From Nocardia pseudobrasiliensis NBRC 108224 (lineage in GTDB: Bacteria; Actinomycetota; Actinomycetes; Mycobacteriales; Mycobacteriaceae): DNA of 64,000 bases. How positions within the stretch are numbered: position 1 is the stretch's first letter; the number at the start of each line of letters is the position of its first letter. The stretch is taken from NCBI RefSeq assembly GCF_001613105.1, contig NZ_BDBS01000020.1:105341-169340 (forward strand), written 5' to 3'. Shown here piece by piece: positions 1 through 6,936 of the stretch. The notes beneath the pieces were generated by a model. That model was given only the letters and a program-made list of their open reading frames with translations, searched no databases and was not told where the DNA came from. The translations under genes and the position numbers were made by a program.

Positions 1-1
1 C

Positions 2-241
2 GAGCCCACGCAGGTGGCCATGATCCACGGCCAGGGCGCACGGGAGCGGGGTTCGCGCTGCGATGAGATCCCGCACTCCACCCCGGGAGTCTGCTACGTC
101 CAGGAGGACGGCAAACCCGGTTTCCGGCGGGCTCGCGCGTTCCATGTCACCGATGACGACATCGATCGCATCGTGGCCGACTACACCCCAGCGCCGCGGC
201 CGGTGGACCTGCGCGCGTTCGAGCGGGGTGATGCCGCATGA
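2..241 (+). CDS. FtsK/SpoIIIE-type transfer protein (TraSA-like), C-terminal fragment
   Basis: Only the last 79 codons are in the window and the reading frame is open to the left edge. The visible part contains a glycine-rich turn with GVCYVQEDGKPGFRRARAF, the closing segment of the DNA-translocase domain in AICE transfer proteins, where a Gly-x-Gly-Tyr-Val strand ends the RecA-like motor. By family knowledge such proteins move double-stranded DNA between mycelial cells. The Walker motifs lie outside the window, so activity cannot be judged. The stop overlaps the next start (ATGA), as in a coupled operon. The family call rests on this short tail, so it is moderate. Confidence 0.6.
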   Translation, partial: EPTQVAMIHGQGARERGSRCDEIPHSTPGVCYVQEDGKPGFRRARAFHVTDDDIDRIVADYTPAPRPVDLRAFERGDAA

Positions 242-426
242 GCACCCGCGCGAAGAAGGAATCGAAATCAGCACAGCCGCAGGTGAATCCGATCGTGCAG
301 GCCGCAGCCGACCAGGTGAACAAGACCAAGCGCCGCAACAGTAACGCCCTGGCGAAAGAGCGCCTGCGTCGGTGGGAGTGCCGAGATCAACTGTCGCTGT
401 TCGATCTTCCGGAGGTGACCGAATGA
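238..426 (+). CDS. Small basic hypothetical protein of the integrative element
   Basis: This 62-residue protein is rich in Lys, Arg and Gln. It has no membrane segment and no motif I recognise. Its start overlaps the stop of the transfer-protein gene by four bases (ATGA), and its own stop overlaps the next start in the same way, so it is translated as part of a chain. Small proteins at this position in AICE operons are often called spread proteins, but nothing in the sequence shows that here. The coding call rests on the two overlaps and the open frame; the function is unknown. Confidence 0.6.
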   Translation: MSTRAKKESKSAQPQVNPIVQAAADQVNKTKRRNSNALAKERLRRWECRDQLSLFDLPEVTE

Positions 427-1037
427 CCACCACCTCCGCGAAGTCGAAGATGGATATGTCCGATTGGCTGGGACTGGGTGTGCTGCAACTGTTCGGGTAT
501 GTAGCTACTGCGATCCGGTGGGCGGTGTTGTTCCCGATGATCTCGATCCCGATCGGGCTCGCGGTCACGGGATGGGTGCTGATGGATTGGGGTGTGGGTG
601 TCGGGGCGATCGGGGTGTTCGCCGCGGGGATCATGCTCTGGCGCTGGCAGCGTCCGGAGATGTTCGAGCGGTGGATCACCCGACGTGCCCGCGCCCGGTT
701 CCTGACCTGGTGGCGCTACCGCAACCGCTGGGCCACACGAGTGCACGCCTGCGGGTTGACCCTCACCTGGGGCGATTCCACGCTCGTGCCGCGCCTGGAG
801 GCGGTCGAAATCGGTGTCGCGCTGGACCGGCTACGGGTGCGGATGCTGGAAGGTCAATGCCCGGACGACTACTACAGCCGCGCCGAACGCATCGCCCACA
901 CCTTCGGTGCCAGCGAATGCCGGACCTCGATCGTCGGCCCGGGGATCGTGGCATTGGTTCTGCGCCATGCCGATTCCCTCGCGGCACCGGTGTCCCTGCC
1001 CCGTTCCGGTGGGCACGGCAGGAAGGAGGCGGCATGA
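423..1037 (+). CDS. Membrane protein resembling the N-terminal region of TraSA/FtsK transfer proteins
   Basis: The protein has 204 residues. The ATG at 423 is chosen over an upstream in-frame codon because it overlaps the previous stop (ATGA). Two hydrophobic segments lie at about residues 20-45 and 48-68. They are followed by a basic stretch (RRARARFLTWWRYRNRW) and a soluble part with ACGLTLTW, VPRLEAVEIG and a DDYYSRAERIAHTFGA segment. This layout matches what normally precedes the motor domain in AICE FtsK-like transfer proteins. No Walker motif is present, so it cannot act as a motor alone. It may be a membrane partner of the transfer protein encoded upstream. The similarity is judged by eye. 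Confidence 0.6.
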   Translation: MTTTSAKSKMDMSDWLGLGVLQLFGYVATAIRWAVLFPMISIPIGLAVTGWVLMDWGVGVGAIGVFAAGIMLWRWQRPEMFERWITRRARARFLTWWRYRNRWATRVHACGLTLTWGDSTLVPRLEAVEIGVALDRLRVRMLEGQCPDDYYSRAERIAHTFGASECRTSIVGPGIVALVLRHADSLAAPVSLPRSGGHGRKEAA

Positions 1038-2737
1038 GCGAGGACGCCACCGTGACCGAGCTCGCGACGGCTCGTGAGACTGCCGCCGATCGGCGCGCCT
1101 ACCCGGATTTCACCGATGTGGCTCACGCGCTGGCCGATGAGCTGGGGGTCTGCCGTCGACCGTTGCCGATGCGAGTCTACGACACCGACACTCACACCTC
1201 GAAAGTTGTTGGCGCACCGTGTAAGTCGACACTCAGTAGCGCTTGTCCGGCGTGCGCGGACCGCAATCGGCGGTTGCGGATTCAGCAGTGTCGAGAAGGC
1301 TGGCATCTGGATGTGGAGCCGGTGCGGGTCACCAACGAACCCACCGAGCTGCAGAAGGCGTTGGTGTTGGCCCGGGTGGACCTGTTCGCCGAGTTCCAGA
1401 CCGCGAAGGAGGACAGTGATACCGATCTGATGGCCGGAATCCGGGAAGTGGTCACGGATCTGGATGAGGAACTGCGCTCGACCGGGTTCCGCAAACGCCT
1501 TCCGGCGCTGGATGCGCAAGCGGCCAAACCGCGGCGTGTCCGGTCGACCAAGCGTCGTCAGGATGCGCCGAACCTGCCGAAGCGTCCCCGTTCACGGCGC
1601 ACGATCGGCACCGAGTACGCGGGGAAGTTCCGCCCCTCGATGATGATCACGCTGACGATGCCCAGCTACGGCCGGATCAACTCCGACGGCGCGACCGACG
1701 AGAAGGGCCATGTCTGTGGCGACGGTTCCCCGGTCGATCCGGATCACTACGACTACCGACGCGCCGCGCGGGACACGGTGCATTTCAAGTCGCTGATCGA
1801 TGTGTTCATCGAGAACCTGCGGCGGGTGGCGGGCTGGAACATCCAGTACTACGGGGTGGTCGAACCCCAGCGGCGCGGTGCCCCGCATATCCACATCCTG
1901 ATCCGCGGCACGGTCCCCCGCGAGATCGTGAAACAGGTCGCCGCAGCGACGTATTACCAGGTGTGGTGGCCTCATCACGATCGCCAGGAGTACGGCGGGG
2001 ACCGGATGCCGGTGTGGGACTACAAGACCGGCACCTTCGTTGATCCCGACACCCGGCATCGGCTGCACACCTTCGAGGAAGCTCTCGACATCATCGACTC
2101 GGCCGACGATGTGGAACCGGCGCATGTGGTGTGGCTGGGTTCGCAGATCGACCCGAAGGACATCCGCGGCGTGCTCGGCAACTCCGAGGAAGCGGGCCGC
2201 CATATCGGCTACGTCACCAAGTATCTGACCAAAGCGGTTGGAGAGATCCTGGAACCGCCGAACCAACGCACCGCCGACCATTACGACCGCCTCCACGCCG
2301 AACTCCAGCGAACCCCGTGTTGCGAGGAGTGCGAGGTGTGGTTGCTGTACGGCATCGTCCCCAAGGGCGCGAACGAGAAGACAGTCCCGGGCCGATGCAA
2401 GCGAACAGCCCACCGCCGCAACCTCCTCGGTGTCCCCGGGCGGCGGGTGCTGAACTCCCGTCAATGGACCGGCAAGACCCTGCCCGACCACAAGGCCGAC
2501 CGGATCGAATTCGTTCGGCAGTTGCTCGCCAAGGTCGGCATCCTCAAACCCGACACCTCACACCTGAAGATCACACCGACCCGCCCCGGGGACAAGGACG
2601 TACCACCCCGCGACCATCTGATCATGGGCGAACTCGCGCGAAGGCGGGCATGGCAGGCCGAGTGGAAGATTGCGCAGCTGGCCGATGCGAGTCCGCCAGG
2701 GGCACAAGATAGTTCGACAATTCCGGAAGCGGCATAG
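1034..2737 (+). CDS. RepSA-like rolling-circle replication initiator (HUH endonuclease)
   Basis: The protein has 567 residues and starts at an ATG overlapping the previous stop. It carries the three motifs of HUH nickases: a hydrophobic strand MMITLTMPSYG, the metal-binding pair HIH (His285, His287) inside RGAPHIHILIRG, and the tyrosine motif GYVTKYLTK (Tyr393 and Tyr397 are candidates for the nicking residue). Cysteine pairs near the N-terminus (CPAC) and after the catalytic part (CCEEC) suggest metal-stabilised subdomains. By family knowledge (RepSA of pSAM2) it nicks the element's origin to start rolling-circle replication after excision. Its place just upstream of xis and int is the usual AICE order. 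Confidence 0.88.
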   Translation: MSEDATVTELATARETAADRRAYPDFTDVAHALADELGVCRRPLPMRVYDTDTHTSKVVGAPCKSTLSSACPACADRNRRLRIQQCREGWHLDVEPVRVTNEPTELQKALVLARVDLFAEFQTAKEDSDTDLMAGIREVVTDLDEELRSTGFRKRLPALDAQAAKPRRVRSTKRRQDAPNLPKRPRSRRTIGTEYAGKFRPSMMITLTMPSYGRINSDGATDEKGHVCGDGSPVDPDHYDYRRAARDTVHFKSLIDVFIENLRRVAGWNIQYYGVVEPQRRGAPHIHILIRGTVPREIVKQVAAATYYQVWWPHHDRQEYGGDRMPVWDYKTGTFVDPDTRHRLHTFEEALDIIDSADDVEPAHVVWLGSQIDPKDIRGVLGNSEEAGRHIGYVTKYLTKAVGEILEPPNQRTADHYDRLHAELQRTPCCEECEVWLLYGIVPKGANEKTVPGRCKRTAHRRNLLGVPGRRVLNSRQWTGKTLPDHKADRIEFVRQLLAKVGILKPDTSHLKITPTRPGDKDVPPRDHLIMGELARRRAWQAEWKIAQLADASPPGAQDSSTIPEAA

Positions 2738-2754
2738 GGAAGGAGGGCGAGTTC

Positions 2755-2928
2755 ATGTCCAGATTGTTGACCGAGCAAGAGGTTCGGAAGCTGATCCCGA
2801 TCGGGCACAGCAAGTACTACGAGTTGATCGGTTCCGGTGAGTTGCGGTCGGTGAAGATTGGTCGGCGGCGGTTTGTGACCGAACAGGCCGTGGCCGACTA
2901 CATCGCTGATCTCGACAAGGCGGCGTAG
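2755..2928 (+). CDS. xis: Excisionase, helix-turn-helix (AlpA/Xis type)
   Basis: This is a 57-residue protein. It has the compact winged-helix excisionase pattern: LLTEQEVRKLIPIGHSKYYELI forms the recognition helix-turn-helix (given in parts: LLTEQEV, then SKYYELI), followed by SGELRSVKIGRRRFV as the wing, and VADYI near the end. A GGAGGG ribosome-binding site lies 6-11 bases upstream of the ATG. Such proteins bind near the attachment site and turn the integrase towards excision. The integrase start follows the stop after one base, so the two are probably co-translated. Confidence 0.88.
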   Translation: MSRLLTEQEVRKLIPIGHSKYYELIGSGELRSVKIGRRRFVTEQAVADYIADLDKAA

Positions 2929-2929
2929 C

Positions 2930-4093
2930 GTGCCCAGACAACGATTGGCCCCGGGCGAGTGGGGCGAGATTACGGTTACTCAGACCGGCCCTGGCAAGTT
3001 CGTCGCGTCGGCGTACGTGCGCGATGAGGACGGGCAACGTCGGCACCCGTCTCGAAGCGGCACCAGTTCAGAGGATGCACGCCGGAATTTGCAGCGGCAC
3101 TTAAAGAAACGAACGACTCCGATGGTTGGCGCGGTGGTGAGTGATCGGACGCCGCTGTCGGAGCTGTTCGAGATTTGGATTGCGACGAAGCGCAAGCTCA
3201 AACCGCAGTCGGCGGACCGGTATCGGCGAATTTGGGGGCGATACGGGGAGAGGCAGTTGGGAGCTCTGCGGGTCCGGGAGCTGCCGACGAGCCGGGCTGA
3301 GCGTCATCTGTCCGTCGTGGCCGATCAGTCCGCGGCTAGCGCGAAGACGTTGCGGGTCGTACTGCTGGGGATGTTCGCGTTGGCGGTCCGGTATGACGTG
3401 CTGGCGGTGAATCCGGTCCGGGAGACGAGTAGGGCGTCGAGTAAGCGGTCGGGGGCTCGCGCGGTCACTCCGGAGCAGTTCGCTGTTGTCCGGCAAGCGG
3501 TTAGGGCGTATCGGGATCGAGAGCACGGTTTTGGGCCTCGCCCGGGAAGGCAGCTCCCCGAATTCATCGATGTACTGGCGTCTACGGGCTGTCGGCCGAA
3601 TGAGGTTCTGTCGCTGCGATGGTCGGATGTTGATCTGCTGGCGGACCCACCTCGCATGACGGTTGCGGGCACGATCATCGATCACGGTGCGGTGAAAGGC
3701 GAAGCGCTGCACCGACAGGACGAGCGGAAGGGCGACGCTCCCCCGCACACGGTGTTCCTGCCCAAGCTGGCGGTGGAGGCGTTGACGGTGCTGTTCGCCG
3801 AGGCGGTCAGTCCGGACGCTCCGGTGTTCACCAATCGTGATGGCGGCTGGATGAGTCTGGCCAATCTCCGTCGTTCGCTGCGCGCGGCACTCCCCGAGGA
3901 ACTGCGATGGGTGACTCCGCGTAGTTTCCGGCCGACCGTGGCCACCGTGGTACGTGATGATCTCGGTCCGGCGGAAGCGCAGGCTCAGCTGTCGCACGCG
4001 AAGTTGGCCACTACCGAGCGCCACTATCTCGAACGACGGACTGTCGGCCCGGACGCACGAGCGGCCCTGGACCGGTACGCCTCGGGAAAGTGA
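2930..4093 (+). CDS. int: Tyrosine recombinase (site-specific integrase of the element)
   Basis: The protein has 387 residues and starts at a GTG just after xis. An N-terminal arm-binding and SAM-like core-binding part (about 1-165) precedes the catalytic domain. Box I holds Arg222 in STGCRPNEVLSLRW. Box II reads TPRSFRPTVATVV, so the first conserved position is Arg331 instead of the common His, with Arg334 kept. His356 (LSHAKL) and the nucleophile Tyr366 (ERHYLER) follow. The gene faces the 3' end of a tRNA-Asn gene 98 bases away, the expected target. Visually its GC content is lower than that of the chromosomal genes to the right, consistent with transfer. Confidence 0.92.
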   Translation: MPRQRLAPGEWGEITVTQTGPGKFVASAYVRDEDGQRRHPSRSGTSSEDARRNLQRHLKKRTTPMVGAVVSDRTPLSELFEIWIATKRKLKPQSADRYRRIWGRYGERQLGALRVRELPTSRAERHLSVVADQSAASAKTLRVVLLGMFALAVRYDVLAVNPVRETSRASSKRSGARAVTPEQFAVVRQAVRAYRDREHGFGPRPGRQLPEFIDVLASTGCRPNEVLSLRWSDVDLLADPPRMTVAGTIIDHGAVKGEALHRQDERKGDAPPHTVFLPKLAVEALTVLFAEAVSPDAPVFTNRDGGWMSLANLRRSLRAALPEELRWVTPRSFRPTVATVVRDDLGPAEAQAQLSHAKLATTERHYLERRTVGPDARAALDRYASGK

Positions 4094-4150
4094 CAGATCG
4101 TTTGTGACAGGAAAGTATCGAGTTCCGCCGGAAATGACCGGATAGCAAAA

Positions 4151-4185
4151 ACGGCCCTCTACCATTCGTACTGGTGGAGGGCCGT
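4151..4185 (-). terminator. Intrinsic terminator hairpin between int and tRNA-Asn
   Basis: ACGGCCCTCTACC and GGTGGAGGGCCGT form a 13-pair stem with one wobble around a 9-base loop. On the minus strand the stem is followed by TTTT (4150-4147), a classical rho-independent signal for the tRNA transcript. On the plus strand it could also slow read-through from int, though there is no U tract on that side. Confidence 0.75.
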
Positions 4186-4191
4186 ATTCTG

Positions 4192-4235
4192 CTCCCCCAT
4201 CTGGACTCGAACCAGAAACCTGCCGATTAACAGTC
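4192..4235. other. Probable attachment site (att core) in the tRNA 3' half
   Basis: AICE integrases normally recombine within the 3' half of a tRNA gene and leave the gene intact. Here the integrase gene ends 98 bases from the 3' end of tRNA-Asn, and chromosomal genes lie beyond it. The direct-repeat partner should be left of base 1, so the exact core cannot be defined from this window. Confidence 0.45.
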
Positions 4236-4264
4236 GGCTGCTCTGCCAATTGAGCTATAGGGGA
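4192..4264 (-). tRNA. tRNA-Asn (anticodon GTT)
   Basis: The minus strand folds as a complete 73-base tRNA. The acceptor stem is TCCCCTA against TGGGGGA, with discriminator G. The anticodon arm is GCCGA-CTGTTAA-TCGGC with GTT at positions 34-36, and the T arm contains GGTTCGAGTCC. The 3' CCA is not fully encoded (CA follows the discriminator). The element's integrase gene converges on its 3' end, the usual position for an attachment site. Confidence 0.96.
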
Positions 4265-4268
4265 CTAT

Positions 4269-4298
4269 CCTCGGCTCGCCGTTCCGGGCGGGCCGAGG
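4269..4298 (-). other. Hairpin immediately upstream of the tRNA
   Basis: CCTCGGC (4269-4275) and GCCGAGG (4292-4298) form a perfect 7-pair stem with a GC-rich 16-base loop. It ends four bases before the mature tRNA 5' end. It could be part of the tRNA leader or a barrier to read-through from the hydrolase gene. No U tract is present. Confidence 0.3.
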
Positions 4299-4347
4299 TG
4301 AAACTTTAGCGTATCGGGCGGCGGGGGCCCAAATCGGGGCTCTAGCT

Positions 4348-4480
4348 GGGGGGATGGGGGGTTAGGGGGTGGGGGTCAGGGGGATGGTGAGGGTGGTGGG
4401 GTGGGTGGGGTCGTGGAGGATGTCGAGGGTGGAGCCCAGGAGTTTGGGGAGGGTGGGGAGGGGGGCGAGGGTGGAGGGGA
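4348..4480 (+). repeat. G-tract cluster with quadruplex potential
   Basis: The plus strand carries more than ten runs of three or more G with loops of 1-7 bases, for example GGGTGGTGGGGTGGGTGGGG at 4391-4410. It spans the stop codon and last codons of the hydrolase gene, where the coding strand is correspondingly C-rich. This meets the simple G3+N1-7 pattern several times over. Confidence 0.7.
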
Positions 4481-6401
4481 AGTTGCCGGTGGTGATGCGG
4501 ATTCGGAGGCGGTGGGCGGGGGCGAGGCGGTAGTAGGTGGGGCGGAGGCGGATGTGGAGTTCGACGACCTCACCGGGGGTGATGGGGGTGGTGTCGGCGG
4601 AGGAGAGGTTGTGTTCGGGTGAGTAGACGGTGCCGTCGGGGGTGCGCCAGGTTTTGGCCTCGTCGAGGGTGCGCAGGGTGGCGAGTTGGGCGCCGCCGGT
4701 GATTTCCGCCGATGTGCCGTCGGGGGCCACGTCGTCGAGGTGGACCTGGAGGGCGGCCTCGTCGACGCTGGAGGTAATGAAGGTGTGCAGGTCGCCGGGG
4801 CCCGCCACCAGGGTTGGTTCGGCGACCGGATCGCCGGTGTAGGCGATGCCCGACTGTGGGCCGACCGACGCGCCGCCGCAGGGATCGTTGACGTTGAACA
4901 GGTTCAGCACCAACTGCAGGGCGCCCGCGGTCCACTGCTCGAAATTGTCTCGGTTGCAGATGTTTTCGACCGGCGAGTAGGCCAGGCGGTCCGGCGCTCC
5001 CCCGGATTCCGCGCCCAGGGTGCCCGCGCCGAGGCGGAAGTTCGTCGGGCGGGCGGCGGCGAACGGGTAGGCGGTCGTATTGGCGCCCGCACCGGTCTGA
5101 TCGATCACATGCAGCGTATCGGGGGTCTTATCGATCCCGTTGTCGATTCCCTTGAGCCAGTGGTCGAACCACGCGATCGCGATCGGATCGGTGTCCATGC
5201 GCGCGTACGGGCCCGCGCCCATGCCGACGTGATACCAAGGGCCCATCAGCAATTGGAAGCGCGGATCGGTGGGCGCGTCGGGATCCATCGGGCCGTACTG
5301 CGGGCGGCCCGCGGCGAGGTTCTGCAGTTGCGCGTAGTTCTGGAAAGCGCCGTCCTGGTAGAGATCCCAGATGCCGTCGACGAAGTAGGTGGGAATGTCG
5401 TTGTCCACCAGGGCATGCATATTCGGTCCGAAGTCGCGGGCCTGCCACCACGCGTCCTTGTGGCCGTAGACGCCGTTACCGTAGCCCTCGATGAGTTTGG
5501 CCAGTGGAGTATCCGGAGAGGCCAATGCGCCGCGCAGATGGTCGATCAGGGCCTGAATCGCCACCTGTGGGGTCAGCGGTAGATTCAGGATCGGACCGAG
5601 CGCGCCCATGAACTGGATCGCGGGGATGAGCGCGGTCAGCAGGATCGGGCTGAACATGCCGTCGTGGCTGACCACATGTTTGAACACATCGTTGGGGATG
5701 GTCATCATCATCATCGCCTTCAGCGGCGAATCCGGGCGGCTGTGCTCGGCGGTCAACATGCCCGACACACCGGGGAACGAATAGCCGAACATGCCGACCT
5801 TGCCATTGGATCCGGGCAGCCGCGCCGCCCAATCCACCAGCTCGTTGCCGTCCTGACCGTCCTTCGGGGAGGCCGGATCCCACTCCCCCGTCGACGAACC
5901 GGTGCCGCGCACATCGGCGATCACCTCGATGTAGCCGCGCTTGACCAGTTCGTCCTGGGTGCTCATCGCCTGGTGCGCAATGCGATTCAGATCCGCCAGA
6001 TTGTCCGGCAGCTGAACGTGCAGGGCGTCCAGCGCACCCTTCACCGCGCCGAGCACCGTCGAGGTGATGATGCCGTTGAGCCCGATGTAGGTGGTGTAGT
6101 CGACGATCACCGGGAACTGTCCGGCCGCGCGCTGACCGGTCACCGGATCGGTGGGATAGCGCACGGTCGCGGTCAGCTGGGTTCCGTCCGACAGCGGAAT
6201 CACCTGGCCGAGATCGACTCCGATCCCGTAGGCCGGGGGCGGCGGGGTGTAACCGGCGGGGTAGCCGATGCCCGCGGGCGCGGTCGGGGCGGGCCCGAAC
6301 AGCGGCGCGGCGGTCGCGTCGGTGATCGGCACCGCGGCCGCCACCAGCACGCCCATCGCGGTCGCCGCCCCGGCGAGTGCCCATCTGCTGCCGTGAATCA
6401 C
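4362..6401 (-). CDS. Secreted CocE/NonD-family alpha/beta hydrolase (X-Pro dipeptidyl-peptidase type)
   Basis: The protein has 679 residues. A GTG start at 6401 is chosen because GGAGGG lies five bases upstream; the longer frame would need a TTG. A signal peptide (WALAGAATAMGVLVAAAVP, cleaved near ATAAP) sends it outside the cell. The hydrolase core holds the nucleophile serine in GMFGYSFPGVSGM, a likely acid Asp in FVDGIWDLYQDG and the catalytic His in LLMGPWYHVGMG. The C-terminal part is the beta-sandwich found in cocaine-esterase-like enzymes (VVELHIRLRPTYYRLAPAH). The family cleaves esters or X-Pro peptides; the substrate here is unknown. The last 40 codons are unusually C-rich. The gene is monocistronic. 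Confidence 0.85.
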   Translation of the reverse strand: MIHGSRWALAGAATAMGVLVAAAVPITDATAAPLFGPAPTAPAGIGYPAGYTPPPPAYGIGVDLGQVIPLSDGTQLTATVRYPTDPVTGQRAAGQFPVIVDYTTYIGLNGIITSTVLGAVKGALDALHVQLPDNLADLNRIAHQAMSTQDELVKRGYIEVIADVRGTGSSTGEWDPASPKDGQDGNELVDWAARLPGSNGKVGMFGYSFPGVSGMLTAEHSRPDSPLKAMMMMTIPNDVFKHVVSHDGMFSPILLTALIPAIQFMGALGPILNLPLTPQVAIQALIDHLRGALASPDTPLAKLIEGYGNGVYGHKDAWWQARDFGPNMHALVDNDIPTYFVDGIWDLYQDGAFQNYAQLQNLAAGRPQYGPMDPDAPTDPRFQLLMGPWYHVGMGAGPYARMDTDPIAIAWFDHWLKGIDNGIDKTPDTLHVIDQTGAGANTTAYPFAAARPTNFRLGAGTLGAESGGAPDRLAYSPVENICNRDNFEQWTAGALQLVLNLFNVNDPCGGASVGPQSGIAYTGDPVAEPTLVAGPGDLHTFITSSVDEAALQVHLDDVAPDGTSAEITGGAQLATLRTLDEAKTWRTPDGTVYSPEHNLSSADTTPITPGEVVELHIRLRPTYYRLAPAHRLRIRITTGNFPSTLAPLPTLPKLLGSTLDILHDPTHPTTLTIPLTPTP

Positions 6402-6677
6402 GTTGCCCTCCAACCGGTATGACGACTTCGTCCGGAACGTGATTCAGCACACAGCACAAACCCATGGGCCGTCCATCACCAAACTCATGAATCCCACGGC
6501 AAAGTTCCGTGCATAGTGCATATTTCGCTGCGGAACGAATAGGACAGAACCGAACTTGTCGTACCCGTCTGTCATCGTAAGGGCGAAATTTCGCGTGGAC
6601 GGGACCTGGATCGACAGCCGTGGGGCGCGTCGGGCAGGATGTACGGCGCGGACAGTGACTGGGAGGAGCCCAAGGAT

Positions 6678-6923
6678 ATGCTGCGGTTGATCATCGGCGT
6701 CGCAGCCGGTTACGTGCTCGGCGCCAAGGCCGGGCGAGCCCGCTACGAGCAGATCAGCAAGACCACCCGCGCGATCACCACCAGTCCGGTCACCCGCAAG
6801 ATTCTCGTGGTCGGCCGCCAGAAGCTGTCGGACAAGCTGAGCACGCAGCCCAAGCTCGAGCCGATGGAACCGATCGATGAGCGGACGACCATTCTCGTAC
6901 CGCAGGATCAGTTGCGCCGCTGA
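6678..6923 (+). CDS. YtxH-like small protein next to dnaG
   Basis: The protein has 81 residues. The ATG at 6678 is preferred over one 39 bases upstream because a GGAG lies about ten bases before it and the protein then begins directly with the conserved hydrophobic segment MLRLIIGVAAGYVLGAKAG. That segment, followed by GRARYEQISK, is typical of YtxH-like proteins with one N-terminal membrane helix. The rest is charged and polar. It converges on dnaG with a 13-base gap, the same place as the small gene next to dnaG in mycobacteria (Rv2342 as I recall). The function is unknown. Confidence 0.75.
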   Translation: MLRLIIGVAAGYVLGAKAGRARYEQISKTTRAITTSPVTRKILVVGRQKLSDKLSTQPKLEPMEPIDERTTILVPQDQLRR

Positions 6924-6936
6924 GCGACTCCGGGCC

